In this document: positions 28,799 to 41,153 of the stretch, piece by piece
How positions within the stretch are numbered: the first letter of the stretch is position 1
Layout: each line of letters begins with the position of its first letter
Source of the DNA: Diphasiastrum complanatum
Lineage: Eukaryota; Streptophyta; Lycopodiopsida; Lycopodiales; Lycopodiaceae
Direction: 5' to 3'
Length of the DNA: 64,000 bases
Assembly: GCA_029204225.1 (NCBI GenBank)
Contig: CM055092.1
Coordinates: 101,150,433-101,214,432, forward strand
Made by a program: the position numbers and the translations under genes
The notes under the pieces: model-generated
The model's input: the letters and a program-made list of their open reading frames with translations, nothing else
What the model was told of the DNA's origin: nothing
Database searches by the model: none

Positions 28799-29640
28799 TA
28801 CACTTTGTTGGGAATACCCCCAACAGGACCCACGGCCTGAAGTAGTGCCGGTCCCTCGGCACTCTGCCGATTTAGTAGAGCGTTTTCTTCGTCCGCCTTT
28901 GCTGGATGAGGTAGGTGGTGACGTCCTCCATAAAGTTGAGGCGGTCCAATTTCTTCAAGTCTTTTGGCATGTGAAGAGACTTGTGGGCCCCCCGCAGCCA
29001 ATCTTGGTCGACCCATGTTTGGAATCGACGTGTCCATGGATCACCCTGAAGCGCAGCTCGGTAATAGACACGAGCTATTGGCAGCTAATCTTCAATTTTG
29101 TCTGAAGGTTATTAACATCAAAGAATATGGATGGCAGAAAATTGTCCCATTTAGTTTCGATCCCCATCAGATGTTCCAAGTTTCGGGCGTAAGTGGCTAC
29201 CGCGCGGACTGTGGGATCAGGACAATTGATGTATTGGTTGGCGAATGCGGTGAGAGCCCTTCTGGCATCTACATCCGTAGTCCACCCATATTATGATTGT
29301 ATGACCGGCCAATTGAAATTCTGAAGTGTGATTTGTCCATAGGGGTGCCGCATTCCGCCCATTTGGATCTTCGTGGACATGGCAGGAAGTGCGCGTTCAC
29401 TCGTAATTGTTGTGGACTCGTCATGTAGGCCCTGATGGCCGTAGGTTCTCTTTCGAACAACTGCTGATGCCACTCTAGTTGTGGTTGGAGGGCGGATAGT
29501 ACTTGCAGTTCGTTGCCCTTGATTGTCTGAGCAGAAAACGATATCTGCCAACCATCTCTTGATGACTCGTGGGGATACTTTGATAAAAATTCATTAATTT
29601 TCTCCTCCACGAACTTCGGTCTTCGGAAGGCCCAGCTGGC
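28799..29640 (-). pseudogene. Unrecognised decayed coding sequence, possibly retroelement gag
   Basis: The minus strand holds fairly long frames in several phases, such as FANQYINCPDPTVRAVATYA followed by RNLEHLMGIETKWDNFLPSI, and QVLSALQPQLEWHQQLFERE. The base composition is GC-richer than its surroundings, and the text looks like real protein with frameshifts. I do not recognise the family. A retrotransposon gag is the most likely source. Confidence 0.35.
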
Positions 29641-29650
29641 AGAATTAGGA

Positions 29651-30600
29651 CATACAAAATGGACCATTTTTTGACGTTCTTGAGAACTGGTCTAGTATCG
29701 CCCAACGAAGTCAGTTTTGCCTACCGTCTACTTCATCCAATGTTGCACGTCGAGACAAACCTACAGCAACAGACCAAGCTCGGGATGATTCAGTATGTAG
29801 ATATAAATGTGTGTCCAAGCCAGAAGCCCCCTAAAAGTAATTCAAATAAAGTAGTCTTTAAAAATTAGAAATTATATGAATACAATCGAAAGTGGTTAGA
29901 GCTTTGGACGAAATGTCCCACAGGTTTGTGGGCCCGACATGAATCCAAAGGACTAGTTACGGATCAGTTCCGGTTCCGTTTGTCCGAAACTCCCCCTCGT
30001 ATCAAGAGGAAATAAATTAGAGCATACCAAATAGACCACTTTTAATGTTCTTGAGAACCGGTCCAGTATTGTCGAACAGAGTCAATTTTCTTTGTTGTCT
30101 ATTTCATCCAGTGCTGTACATTGAGACGAACCTACAACAATAAACTAGGCTCGAAAAGGTTCAGTATGCACAGAGAAATGTGCGCCCAAACCAGAAATCC
30201 TAAAAGTAGTCGAGAGAAAGTAGGCTTTTGGAACCAAAAACTATACGAATCCAATCAAAAGTGGTTGGAACTTTGGACAAAATGTACCTACAGGTTTATG
30301 GGCTCAACACAAATCCATACTGGATCAATTGCAACTCAATTTCGACTCTATTTGCTTGGAAACGCCCCTCATTCCAAGAGGAACTAAATGAGAGCATACC
30401 AAATGGACCATTTTTCAATGTTCTTGGAAACCGGTCCAATATCGTCGAACCGAGTCAATGCATAGAAAAATGTGCGTTTGAATCTAAAATCCTAAAAGTA
30501 GTGTTCAAAACTTTGGACGAAATGTACCCACAGGTTTGTGGGCTTGACACGAATCCACCGAACCAGAAATCCTAGAAGCAGTTCAAAGAAATTAGACCTG
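29651..30600 (+). repeat. Tandem repeat, about 372-bp unit
   Basis: Units begin at 29,651, 30,023 and 30,395 with CATAC-AAAT-GACCA-TTTT and contain TTCTTGAGAAC-GGTC-AGTAT-G, GACGAACCTACA and CTTTGGAC-AAATGT. The third unit is shortened by an internal deletion. The spacing is 372 both times. Open frames in it are short. Confidence 0.8.
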
Positions 30601-30886
30601 CTGAATCAAAACCTGGTTGGATCCAGTTGATTGGGATTCGTCTAGTCCGTATCAAGCTTACAAATCTGTGGATAATATTCCAGATGATTTTGACTGAATC
30701 CGACAAGTTCCCAAACTCGACAGGCCAACTGTCCCTAAAGCCTTTTTCTGGGTCGAACTTCGAATGGAGGTCCTAAGCTACCCATCAATCTGCTCATCGT
30801 CTTGTCTATTGCCACATGTTTGTCTTGATGTTGCCCACTAGCCAGAATAGACATCATGAGAAATGGACCCCGTTTGGATAAACAGG

Positions 30887-31620
30887 TGTTTGAAATTGTG
30901 AAATCCTGCAACCTTGCCAAAGAGACCCCGAAGGATGAAAAGATCTCGAAGGTCAAACACGACTCGAAGATCGAACACACCCCAAAGGTCAAAGCGAAGG
31001 TCGAAGGAAAAGTGTTCGAGGTTTGTCCCTGCAACCAAATGACGAAGATACTCTAGAAAGAAAAGATGAAACAACTCGACTTGATAGTTGGCAGCTCAAC
31101 GAGCATGGAGTCTTGTCCTATCACACTCAACTGCCAAAAGCGATCTTGACACAAGGTAGCTAACTAATTGATTAGCGTAAACCTGTCTTGTAATTCACAG
31201 TTAAACTATCTTGTAAACTTCACATAGTGGATATATACACAAGATATATTACTACAATTGTAGATGGTGATGAGAGAGAGTGAAGTGCTAGCATACCGTA
31301 GTGGATATATACACAAGATAGATTACTACAATTGTAGATGGTGATGAGAGAGAGTGAAGTGCTAGCATATTGTTAGCATTACCATCTATGCATGAAAGTC
31401 TGCCAACGAGCAAAACATAGCGAATTCGTGAGAGGAGTGACAGGCCACCAACGAGCGAGACACTGATCAACTCACACAAAACAAAATAAAAATACAATTG
31501 CTCTCTTTCAATCAATCTCTTCCATTGTTCGCATTGTTTCGTTGATTGAATGCTTCATGGTCTTAGGATCCTACGAAACTAAACTCCGCAACAACCAAAT
31601 AAACAAAAAAAAATTCTACA
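30887..31620 (+). repeat. LTR of copia family C, plus copy with internal duplication
   Basis: It starts TGTTTGAAATTGTGAAATCC and ends AATTCTACA directly before a primer site. It is homologous to the 26.8-27.5 kb LTR in reverse. It contains a 74-bp tandem duplication (31,225-31,298 and 31,299-31,372), which explains its extra length. Confidence 0.75.
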
Positions 31621-31632
31621 TGGTATCGGAGC
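31621..31632 (+). other. Primer binding site of copia copy C2
   Basis: TGGTATCGGAGC directly follows the LTR end. One base differs from the standard initiator-Met site. Confidence 0.85.
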
Positions 31633-31654
31633 AGATTTTCTAAAGCAACACAAT

Positions 31655-32665
31655 ATGGTTGCAATGATCTAGACAAGAATAGCAATCAATCTTGATGGCA
31701 CAAACTACCGAACATGGAAGTTCAAAATTAAAATGCTTCTGAAGGGTGAAGGCATATGGTTAGAAACCGAACTCACAGAAGAACAGCCTCCAGAGGGAGA
31801 CCCGAGGAGAGCTGAATGGATCAGAAAGGATGAGAGTGCAATGGCAATCATTGTTTTGTCCATAAATGAAAAAATACTCATGCAAATTGAAGACTATGAA
31901 AGTAGCCATGAAGCGTGGGAAAGACTAAAACAGAAGTACGAAGTGAGGACTACCACTTCGATGATGCACCGACAGAATCAGCTGTAATCTATGCGTGGGA
32001 TGGTAATCAGTTGGATCAGCATGTCGAGAGGATCAGAATGATCTTCCCTCAGCTTGCTGCATGTGGACAAGGGCACCAGGTCCCAGCAGCACAACAACTG
32101 ATGTACTTCATGAAAACTCTACCTACATCCTCTCAGCCACTGAGAATGCTCATCCTGAGCTTACCAAATATGACGTTCGAATGAGCTGTCAGTCTTGTCG
32201 CTGATGAAAGACTAATGAGAGACGAAGGAGAAGGAAGCAATGACCAGGAGAAACCTCTTTTCACAAAAGGAAAGAGGAAAAACAAGAACAACGACAAGGC
32301 GAACTCAAAGTCTTCGAACAAAGGCAATGACAACCAACAAACTTCTTCTTGTGATGACTGTCACAAGCCGGGACACACAGCCAATAGATGCTAGTTCAAC
32401 CCGACAATACCTTGCATGCACTGCAAGAAGAAAAGACATTCGGCATATAGTATAGACTCAACCCAAAAAGAAAGAACAAGGCCAAAAAGACTAATGTTGC
32501 AAAATCGTCGAAGGATGTAGACAAGAGCGATGAAGCCTTCACAATATTCGATGTGTTGGTGTGGGTAGCGGAAGCCACAACGGAAGATGAAAGAGATGAT
32601 TGTGATAACGATATGAATGACGTCTCTACCAACAATAAGAAAAACAATGAAAACAATGAACACAA
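31655..32665 (+). pseudogene. Copia family C gag, second copy
   Basis: Frames match the gag of the 41-45 kb element: EEQPPEGDPRRAEWIRKDES, IIVLSINEKILMQIEDYE, AWERLKQKYEVRTTTSM, then GNQLDQHVERIRMIFPQLAA and a zinc-knuckle region (CDDCHKPGHTANRC, with the last Cys followed by a stop). Several stops and frameshifts are present. It ends near 32,665; protease onward is absent. Confidence 0.85.
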
Positions 32666-32839
32666 TGATTTCCTGCGATTTTCAAGAATGTTGATTACTT
32701 GGAGAACGGAGTTTATGAGCTTGTTCTTTAGTTTATCAAAATAGGAGTCTTAGCTGTATTTCAATATAAGAATCAGAACTCAATACAATAGCGCTTATAA
32801 ACGTGTGATCCTACTTATAGATTCAAAACAATAGCCACA

Positions 32840-33000
<161 letters not shown>

Positions 33001-33194
33001 CCTCAATCCAAGGATCCTATTCAAAGCATGCCAATCACAAGCAACACAAGGGAACCTGATGGTGGACAAACCAACCCAACCAAACCTAGATCGGACGGAT
33101 CTAGCCCCCAAGCTATGGATCAATCGCTTAAAGAGGAATGAGGCATCACACCAGCAACATCCTACCACTAGTCATGTTATCAAGCATACACTAG

Positions 33195-34187
33195 TGAATT
33201 ACTTGGTCTTTACCCAAATAAACATAGTCGATTTGGTAAGATGGCCAGTCATTACCAAAATTCCACTATCTTGTTTATTCTTCCGAAGTATTTTTACCAT
33301 GAACGCAATCCTCTCTTATGGATTAGTTATTCCCTAGAATCTGAGTTATGATTCCCAATCCCAACTCTCCAGATTCTCGAGACCATACCATATCATAAGA
33401 GTGTATTACAATGCTTAAAAGACACATGAGTTGTTCTTGAAAGTCTTTACCATCTGGAAAGTTCAAGACTTTTCCAACTCACACACGGTGCCAATATAAG
33501 GATTGTAATCTAAAAAACGCCCTTACTTTAGACATGGCACAAATTGTCATTCCAAAGTTAGGGTCCCAATCTAGAATACGTCTAGATTTTCCTCTTAAGT
33601 TCTAATCTAGAATAACTTAAGATTTATCGAAATCTCATTACGTGAAGTTCTAACTTTTGGCAAACAACTATCCAACTCTCATGAGTCTTCCGGGATAGCA
33701 TTACATCCTGTCCGAATGGGAAAAGATAAGTCCCAAAAGTTCTATGCCCACACATCTGTGAATGAATCCAAAATGACTCATAGACATTGTGACTTATAAG
33801 CAATACATCTTAATAACAATATCCATAAGTAAGTTTATATTGTTGATTTTCCACAACTGACTCAAAAGTAATGCTTCTGACTCGGTTCGTTGTATCGGAT
33901 TTAGAAAATGTTTAAATGTCTCGGTGTGGTACCAAAACACCACATTTAATCTGATTTCAAATCAATTCTAGGTCAATAAGCAATTCTCAATGAGAAATTA
34001 CTATAATCCAGCGAGAATTTGTTTCAAACACAATTCTCATCAATATGCATATGTACCAACAACCAGTGTATGCATGCAATAAACTTAGTTCATGGAATAC
34101 TTTGTAGATCCACAAGATTAAAAAGTTTGTACTAAAAAGCGTTATGATCCCAAAAGATTCACTACATAGTATATCTCTACAGATAAC
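33195..34187 (+). repeat. Left arm of a 1-kb dispersed inverted repeat
   Basis: Its reverse complement recurs at 45,609-46,590 with moderate divergence. Shared blocks include CACGGTGCCAATATAAGGAT, TGGTACCAAAACACCACATT and CACTACATAGTATATCTCTA. No protein is encoded. The unit may be the LTR or body of an unknown element. Confidence 0.8.
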
Positions 34188-35020
34188 TCCTGATTTGTAC
34201 ACAACACTTTCATAACCGAGAATCCTGTAACTTGGTTATCCTCTAAGAGAGAATATTTCTCAAAGAGTGCTATTTCACATCCAAAAATCTCAATCGGAGA
34301 TTAACTCAAAAGAATATATTGTTAGCATGAACTTCCATCCTTGCATCAACCCACGGATCTCAGTCCATACTAAAATCAAGTTGATTGCTTTCAGTAAGGA
34401 ACAGTTTTCAACAAACTCCCATCTTGCAATAGAATTCCAAGTTCTGACACAAATCAATCAGACTTGTTATCAGCCACTTTTCTACTGCAAGAGTACTTTC
34501 TAAATTTCCCCCCTTTAAATCTTCAAACCAAATATTTACTATAATCCAGAAAAAGGATTTTTGTAAAATCTAAATATCCTATCATTTTTTATTATAAAAA
34601 CAGGTCCATTATCGATATAACAGATTCCTCCTGGAATCACTGATCGATGTTTCTCTTTGATAATTTTCTATTCTTCTTACTTCTCCCTCTTTTTAAGAGG
34701 AAGCAACACGAGTTTCCAAGGGGCGCATATCATTCAAGATTTGCTCAGGAGAAGAGTCAAAGAGGAGATCCAAGAAAGTCTTGAAAGCCAAAGAAGTGTT
34801 GCATCATTGTAAGTATATACCAATGATGTCCCAACACAATGACTTTAACAAAAGATCTTCTTTATTACCAAGCTTGAGAATTGACCCGTAAATCAGAAAA
34901 GGATTACTTGAAGATTCAAGTAGAGAAAACGAATTCAGAAAACGGTTTCATTAACCATTTCTGTGACATCGTCCATGGTCAACGGGTAATCAGAATCACA
35001 ACCACATATATGTGTGTTTT
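34188..35020. other. AT-rich stretch with no recognised feature
   Basis: I see no conserved coding frame or repeat end on either strand. Confidence 0.4.
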
Positions 35021-35516
35021 GCCACGCGATGCTGCCACGCGAACCCGATACTTAGCCGAAATTTTGACATTTTTCTTATGCGTGGCACTATCACGCGTGG
35101 CATATCCACGCTAAAACTTTTCCGAGGACCTTGCCGATGAAATGCAGGCTGGAGGAGAGCTCTGGCAAAAAAAATTTAATTCTGCGTGGCACTGCCATGC
35201 AAATTTTTTTTAAACTAAAACTTGAAATTTGAGCGCCAAAATATGTCGGCGTGGCACATCCACACGTGGAAGTGCCACGTACGGTTGTTATTTAACCAAT
35301 TTTCATGTGACATAAATTTTTTTGATTTGTCATGCGTAGCAGTGCCACGCATGGCAGTGTCATGCATGGCAAATCTCCAGAGAAAATTCCAGAGCGATGG
35401 TTTTTTTTATTGCCACGCGTGGCAAAATTTGACACGCGTGGCAATATTAAAACACAATACTTAGAAAAAATTTATTTTGGAAATTTGCCATGCATGGCAG
35501 TGCCACGCATGGCAAA
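35021..35516. repeat. Cluster of GCCACGCGTGGC-type palindromes
   Basis: About twenty half-sites of GCCACGC or GCCATGC, in both orientations, lie in 500 bp. Full palindromes include TTGCCACGCGTGGCAA (35,410), TGCCACGCATGGCA (35,343), CACGCGTGG (35,092), TTTGCCATGCATGGCA (35,484) and TGCCACGCATGGCAAA (35,501). They are separated by A/T-rich spacers of variable length. Confidence 0.85.
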
Positions 35517-36240
35517 ATTAATTTGTTGTAATTTTTTTTTTTATCTATTGTGAATAATAAGTTAATAAACAACAAGTTTATGATTAATTTAAAAGCAAAT
35601 AAGATTTTTTTTTTATATTTTGAATAAGTGTATACTTATAATAAAATGTGGACTAAAAATTAAATGATCATTATCTCAAATTATTATGCTCTGACGAATT
35701 AAAGTTATTATCAGTTGAATATCAAATGTTATCTTATGTATTTATAGACATTATGATGTGTTTTTATATTGAGAAAATTTTTTAATCGAAATTTGACAAT
35801 TTTTTGAATATGGTATTGATGGGTAAAAATAGAAGCGTGAGCTTACTATGCATGTGAAAGGATGCTAAGTACCTTACATTTGAGAGCCGTGTGGTAGTTT
35901 TTTAAGCTAATTTGTTAATAAAAAAATTGCAATGTTATACACCTTTGTGTGTTGGCAAAGATCAATGAATAGTCGAACAATATTGTGGCAAAGTGTATTA
36001 CTATCTCAAAGAAGATGTTTTTTAATTATAATACATAAATAATCAACACATATATTTTTTAATTATTTCACATATCTATTAATATTGATAAATTTTTCTA
36101 ATTCTAAGTGATTGCGAGATGTGTTTGAAATGAAACTTTAGAAATGCAACATCGTAGAAAAATATAATAATTTTAATTTGAAAACAATATATATTGACCA
36201 CAATGGATCATTTTATGACAAAATTATTTGTGACATGTAC
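35517..36240. other. Very AT-rich stretch with no recognised feature
   Basis: Long A/T runs and no open frame of note on either strand. Confidence 0.5.
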
Positions 36241-36506
36241 AAACTTTATTCATCATCGCAAGATTCAAATTCATCAGCCAATACATCTTGCAACTCATCT
36301 CCGCTAAGATGATTTTCATCATCATTATCGAAATCAAAACCTCTCTCAATATTGTCCTCATGCAAAGAATCATCGTTGTCCTCTTCATCATCTGAGTTGT
36401 CAGAATCATGAGAATCAATTCTCAGGTTTTCAATATTTATAAAACTCAAAGGTATATGGACATCTTTATCAGATATACTTGTGTTGTCCAAATTTAGATC
36501 TTCCAT
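36241..36506 (-). CDS. Small acidic hypothetical protein fragment
   Basis: This 86-codon frame begins MEDLNLDNTSISDKDVHIPL and is then dominated by Asp and Glu (HDSDNSDDEEDNDD). The frame remains open upstream to an in-frame stop about 12 codons before the Met. No family is recognised. Acidic stretches like this occur in transposon proteins and nuclear proteins, and can also arise by chance in an ATC-rich strand. Treat as doubtful. Confidence 0.25.
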
Positions 36507-36649
36507 TTCATTTTCAACATATGCATTTTCGAATACATGTCTTAGCGTGGCTTAATTTGAACAAGAAGTTAGAATTAAAGTAGAATCAATGTGCTACTGT
36601 ACTGTGGGTCCTATCAATGGATAAGGATCAGTTGGCCTCGCCACGAGGA

Positions 36650-37113
36650 AAGTCGACGGGCCACGCGTCCCGCCAACGGCAAAGGTAGTAGTCCACGTCA
36701 TTAGCTACTACAAAAGCTTTCTTGAAAACTTTCGCAAACACATCCCATGTAGTTGGCTTCACCTAAAAATCTTGCCACCATGATGACGCTTTGTCGCGTA
36801 AGAACAGCACGATACTTTCAATTTTCTTCTCATCAGGAACACCGTGCAAATTGAAGTAACTACTCCACTTGGCCAGCCAGTCCTCCACAACCTCAGGCTT
36901 CTTCTCCTTCTTCTCTCCCCAGTAAATCTCCAGTTGAAAACCAAGATTGGGTGAAGACATCAATTTGACTTGATTCAAAAGAACCTCCATTTGCTGATCT
37001 CTCATCTGATTACGATTATTCATGTCATTTAGTGTTGTACTCAACTGTTGACTAATCACCATATAAGATGGTGCACCTAGATTTTTAACTTGATTTGAAA
37101 TTTTTTCGGCCAT
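36650..37113 (-). pseudogene. Ty3/gypsy gag N-terminal part
   Basis: The start Met at 37,113 gives MAEKISNQVKNLGAPSYMVI. The gag core follows: EVVEDWLAKWSSYFNLHGVP, IVLFLRDKASSWWQDF, a stop, then KPTTWDVFAKVFKKAFV. The C-terminal gag, knuckle and pol are missing. A long leader and a primer site lie upstream, so this is the 5' part of a minus-strand element. Confidence 0.75.
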
Positions 37114-38783
37114 CTCAATATATCTATCCTGGAAACTACTAAATTTAGTTAATATCAGATTAACTCATAGTGAAGTACTGTTGACCAAAAAACTGACTGA
37201 AATTGACTCCAGTATGGTCAAATCACTATTTTTAGTCAATTTCATAGATATTACAAGAAAATGGAAAAACCTAGCAATTTTGAGTTTTCGTACTTTTAAT
37301 TTTTTTTTTTAAATTTTACGTTTTCTAAAAATTCATAAAAAAATCACAATCAGTTATTAAGCAATCAAAATCGAAAATTCAATTCACTGTTCGATTCTTA
37401 ATTTTACTTCATTAATGTCCATCAGACATGCAAGACATTTTTTTACTTTACAAAAATTTTACGTAAAAATTCAGTGTTACCAAAATTGTTAGCTATAAAA
37501 TCCAGTTTTGTATCTATCTGTCAGAGTACATGCGTATGACCACTCAAAACAGATCTAACCAATCCATGCATATCAAAATCACTTAGAGAAACCACATGCA
37601 GACATTCCATGCAAGCACAGTACTTCAAAATAGGAAATTGTCATGCATGCAATCAGAACAATTGGAAATTTTGCCAATTTCGCTCACAAGCAAAACTTCA
37701 TATGCTCATATTTTTGGCTACAGGACACCAAATTGGGTGCTGTAAAGCTCAGTACAGAGGGAGACCCAGTGAACAAGACACTTGCCATTCAACCTGCCAA
37801 CTAGGACTCACACGTGAGAGTTCAGAATAGCCAATTAAGCCGTAGGAGGGCACACTTTTTCTACACCATATTGTCAAAAAACGTGCAAACACTCAACCAA
37901 GCTGTAAAGTGATGATCCAAACAGTCTTAAATGGTCTAAAAGAGTTCCATGAAGCCTTCATACATATCCTATGAAGTAGTATGGGCTGAGAATCATGATT
38001 TCTTGGTTTCTAGAAGTCAAAATTGCTACAAACTTGATGGAATTGAAACATAAGGTAAAAAGGAATACAAATCATGATGGAAAAAATCCAGAATGATCCC
38101 CTTATGGATTTAGAGAAATCCATCCCCCAAAATTCACCAAAATTGGTCAATTTTTGACACTTTTTGACTTCCTACAATTCCAATTGCAGGAATTCTTGGC
38201 TCTGACTTCAAGGACAGCTTCAAAAGACTATGATTCATCTTTTCCTAGCTTCAATTGACGTTTAACAACCTCCTACCATCCAATTTCATGAAAAAACAAG
38301 CAAAAATCATGAATTTTAGCCCTTTCTAGGTTTTTTCACCATGCACAATTGGAAATTAATGGCAAGAACGTTTTCCAAATCCACATGCAATCCAAAATAC
38401 AGAGTTACAACCAATCAATTGATCTGATCTTGTTGGATTTTGAATTCTACCCTCCATTTTGTGCCAAAAACATGGAAAACAAGCCAAATTTGGCCACAAA
38501 AAGCCTAGAATCCAAATACATGGGAAGATCCAACATGCAAACTGAATTTCAACAATTTCAAAGTGAATTAACTTGCTGAAAATTTCAGATCCTTTACTAG
38601 TTTTGAGCTACACATGCTAAAACTCCAAAAAAGACACCAAAATTGATTTCCTAGCACAATTTACCATAAACACAATGAAATTTGAGAGAGAGATATGGAA
38701 CATGCAAATTGAATTTGGGAAGATCCACCAACTTGCAACCTTGCTCCAATGAAAAGCACCACCTCTCCAAGCTTGTAAGCCTT
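37114..38783 (-). other. Leader of the minus-strand Ty3 element
   Basis: This 1.67-kb AT-rich stretch without coding motifs lies between the gag start and the primer site. It could include part of an unrelated insertion, but I see no boundary. Confidence 0.45.
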
Positions 38784-38795
38784 GCTCTGATACCA
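38784..38795 (-). other. Primer binding site of the minus-strand Ty3 element
   Basis: On the minus strand it is TGGTATCAGAGC, an exact initiator-Met primer site. Confidence 0.85.
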
Positions 38796-39318
38796 CTATA
38801 AGAGAAGCTCCTTAGATCTTGCTTACAAATTCTAAACACAAAAGGATAACACATTGTGGATAAACCACCCAACCAAGTAGAAGCATCCAATCAATCTCTA
38901 GAAGCCTCACCCCCAAGCCAAGGAACAAGAAGCATGAATCTAGAGTGAGAGCCTGGCAATGAATCAAGAACCATGATCAGGAGTAGGGCAAGTTTGGTCC
39001 TCTTATATAGAGCCTAATGCATCCTGGCCACATAGCCATGCATAGCCCTATGTTTCCTATACATTGATTCACCTAGAATAGAGTCCTATGCATGGACCAA
39101 CTATTCATAGAATTGCTATTGATAACTCTACACATGCATACACTGTCTCATTACCTTGTCTAAACTCCATAAGTGTGTTCTGGGCCTCAGAAGGATATTA
39201 GTTACTTTTGGGTCACGTCCAGTATGACTTGGCATAACTAACAGCTTGTTTCACTAGAGTACCATGTATCCAAGACTAGGAGTATACTGTATCCTATGTA
39301 CTGGTCATGGACATAACA
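38796..39318 (-). repeat. Probable 5' LTR of the minus-strand Ty3 element
   Basis: It lies directly upstream of the primer site. A likely start is TGTTATGTCCATGACCAGTA at 39,318. A possible TATA (TATATAAGAGG read on the minus strand near 39,007) fits an LTR promoter. There is no second copy to confirm the ends, and the inner end lacks a clear CA. Confidence 0.5.
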
Positions 39319-39644
39319 CAAAGAACCACTAAAAAACGGCCATATAACAAAAAAAAAAATGGTCATTGGTCAGCAAACTAGATATGGCCAAAGACCTTGT
39401 GACAAAAAATGGCTACAAAATGGTTTTTGTACCTACCATTCTAAGAAGTGGTCATTTTTTGAGATCTGAACGAGTCCACTGCTAAGGGAGTGTCCAACGA
39501 CTGTCAACATTCAACTTATTGACTCTACCTCAAGCATTTGAAGTGAAGTAAGATACATGAATGTCAGATAATATTTTTTTTGTTGTTATGTTCTTTTGAC
39601 TTGTACTTTCTAGTATGTTAAAGTATGTTTGGTTGTATTTTTGC

Positions 39645-40855
39645 ATATTCGTAAACCTAGCAACGTGGGAAAGAACAGCACTGAGCTTGGGCAGTAACTG
39701 AAGATGACATGTATGCATCCATCTATATTTAACACCTTTTCACGATTTTTTTTGGGATGACTTAATGGCTGGTCAGAATAACACATGACTGGCAAAGGGT
39801 GTACAAGATCTAGAATTGTGTGTTTTCTAGTTATTTACGATGAGAAGAGACTGTTCTCAATCGTTAATCATCCTATGATACTCATAACAGAATTTTAAAA
39901 CAAAACCATAAAATTTTCTCATGTTGAAGAAAGGCATGCTATTAGTGGTTTCTATCTAACCAGATGTTTCAAAGTGTAATGAGTCTAATTAGTGATTGTC
40001 TACAGTTATATCCCTATTGACTATGTCTACTCTCAAGGAAATTCCTTGGAATTTTAGACTTGATTTCAAATCCATAAACTAGAATTGCTAATTGGTGCAA
40101 TGCTTGATGACAAAAGTGATAATATTGTGTTTTTTCATTAATAGAACTACCAAGATTTTTGGCATTCATCCGTGAGTGTTTTATGAGTTGTACTTAAATG
40201 CATGAAGGGTATGGTGGTTCTCATTTTAGTTTGGATTTTAGTTTGCAATCCAATTGTTTTCAATATTGGATTCATCCCAACTGATGGATACTATTGGTAA
40301 TCTATTCCAAACAATGGAGATTTCTCATAGCACACTATCATCGATTTCTCGTAGCACACCTAGCAACATGGGAAATAATAACACTGAGCTTGGGTAGTAA
40401 CTAACGACGACATGTACGCATCCATCCATATTTCACAACTTTTTTTACAGTTTGGATGACTTAATGATTGCTTAGAAGAGCACATGATTGACAAAGGGTC
40501 TACAAGATTTAGCTAGACATTTGTTGCTAATTGGTGCAATGCTTGATGACAAAAGTGAAAATACTGTGTTTTTTCATTAATAGAACTACCAAGATTTTTG
40601 GCTTACATTCGTGAATGTTTTTTGAGTTGTACATAGGTGTATGAAGAGTAAAGCATTTCTCAACTGGGCTTGGATTTACTTTTTCTTTAATCACACTATA
40701 ATATTTACCAAAATATTTATAAAAATGAGAGATTTTAGTTTGCATTCCAATCATTTTCAACATTGGATTTATCCCAACTGATGGATACTATTGATAATTT
40801 ATCGCAAATAATGGAGATTTCTCATATCACACTACCATTGATTACCAAAAGCAAT
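39645..40855 (+). repeat. Local segmental duplication
   Basis: Unit 1 (about 39,655-39,810 plus 40,078-40,350) and unit 2 (about 40,357-40,850) share long blocks: GAGCTTGGG-AGTAACT, TGGTGCAATGCTTGATGACA and CCCAACTGATGGATACTATT. Unit 1 has about 270 extra bases inside it. No coding content is recognised. Confidence 0.75.
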
Positions 40856-41075
40856 GTGTTTGTTGAATGTTAATAATAATTGCTTCGGGAAATGCATATC
40901 TAAACGCATGCATTGTACTCACAAGCATGGTGTAAATCACATTGGGTTAGTAGGATACTTTCATTTCCATACCAATATATTGGTGATTAAGGCATGCTAT
41001 CAAAGTTATCTGAAACAATGAATGACGAAAAAATGGCCATTGGTCTACAAAAAGTACGTGCAAGGACACATTGAC

Positions 41076-41153
41076 TGTCGCGAGTTGTTCTCGTTCGACC
41101 TTCATGTCTTGTTCGTGCTGCGCCAAAGTTGCAGGAGTTTACCATTTTTGACA
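41076..41153 (-). repeat. C3 3' LTR with large internal deletion
   Basis: On the minus strand it starts TGTCAAAAATGGTAAACTCC right after AAGAGGGAG, and ends CTCGCGACA. These match the two ends of the 661-bp family C LTR, so about 580 bp have been lost from the middle. Confidence 0.65.
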
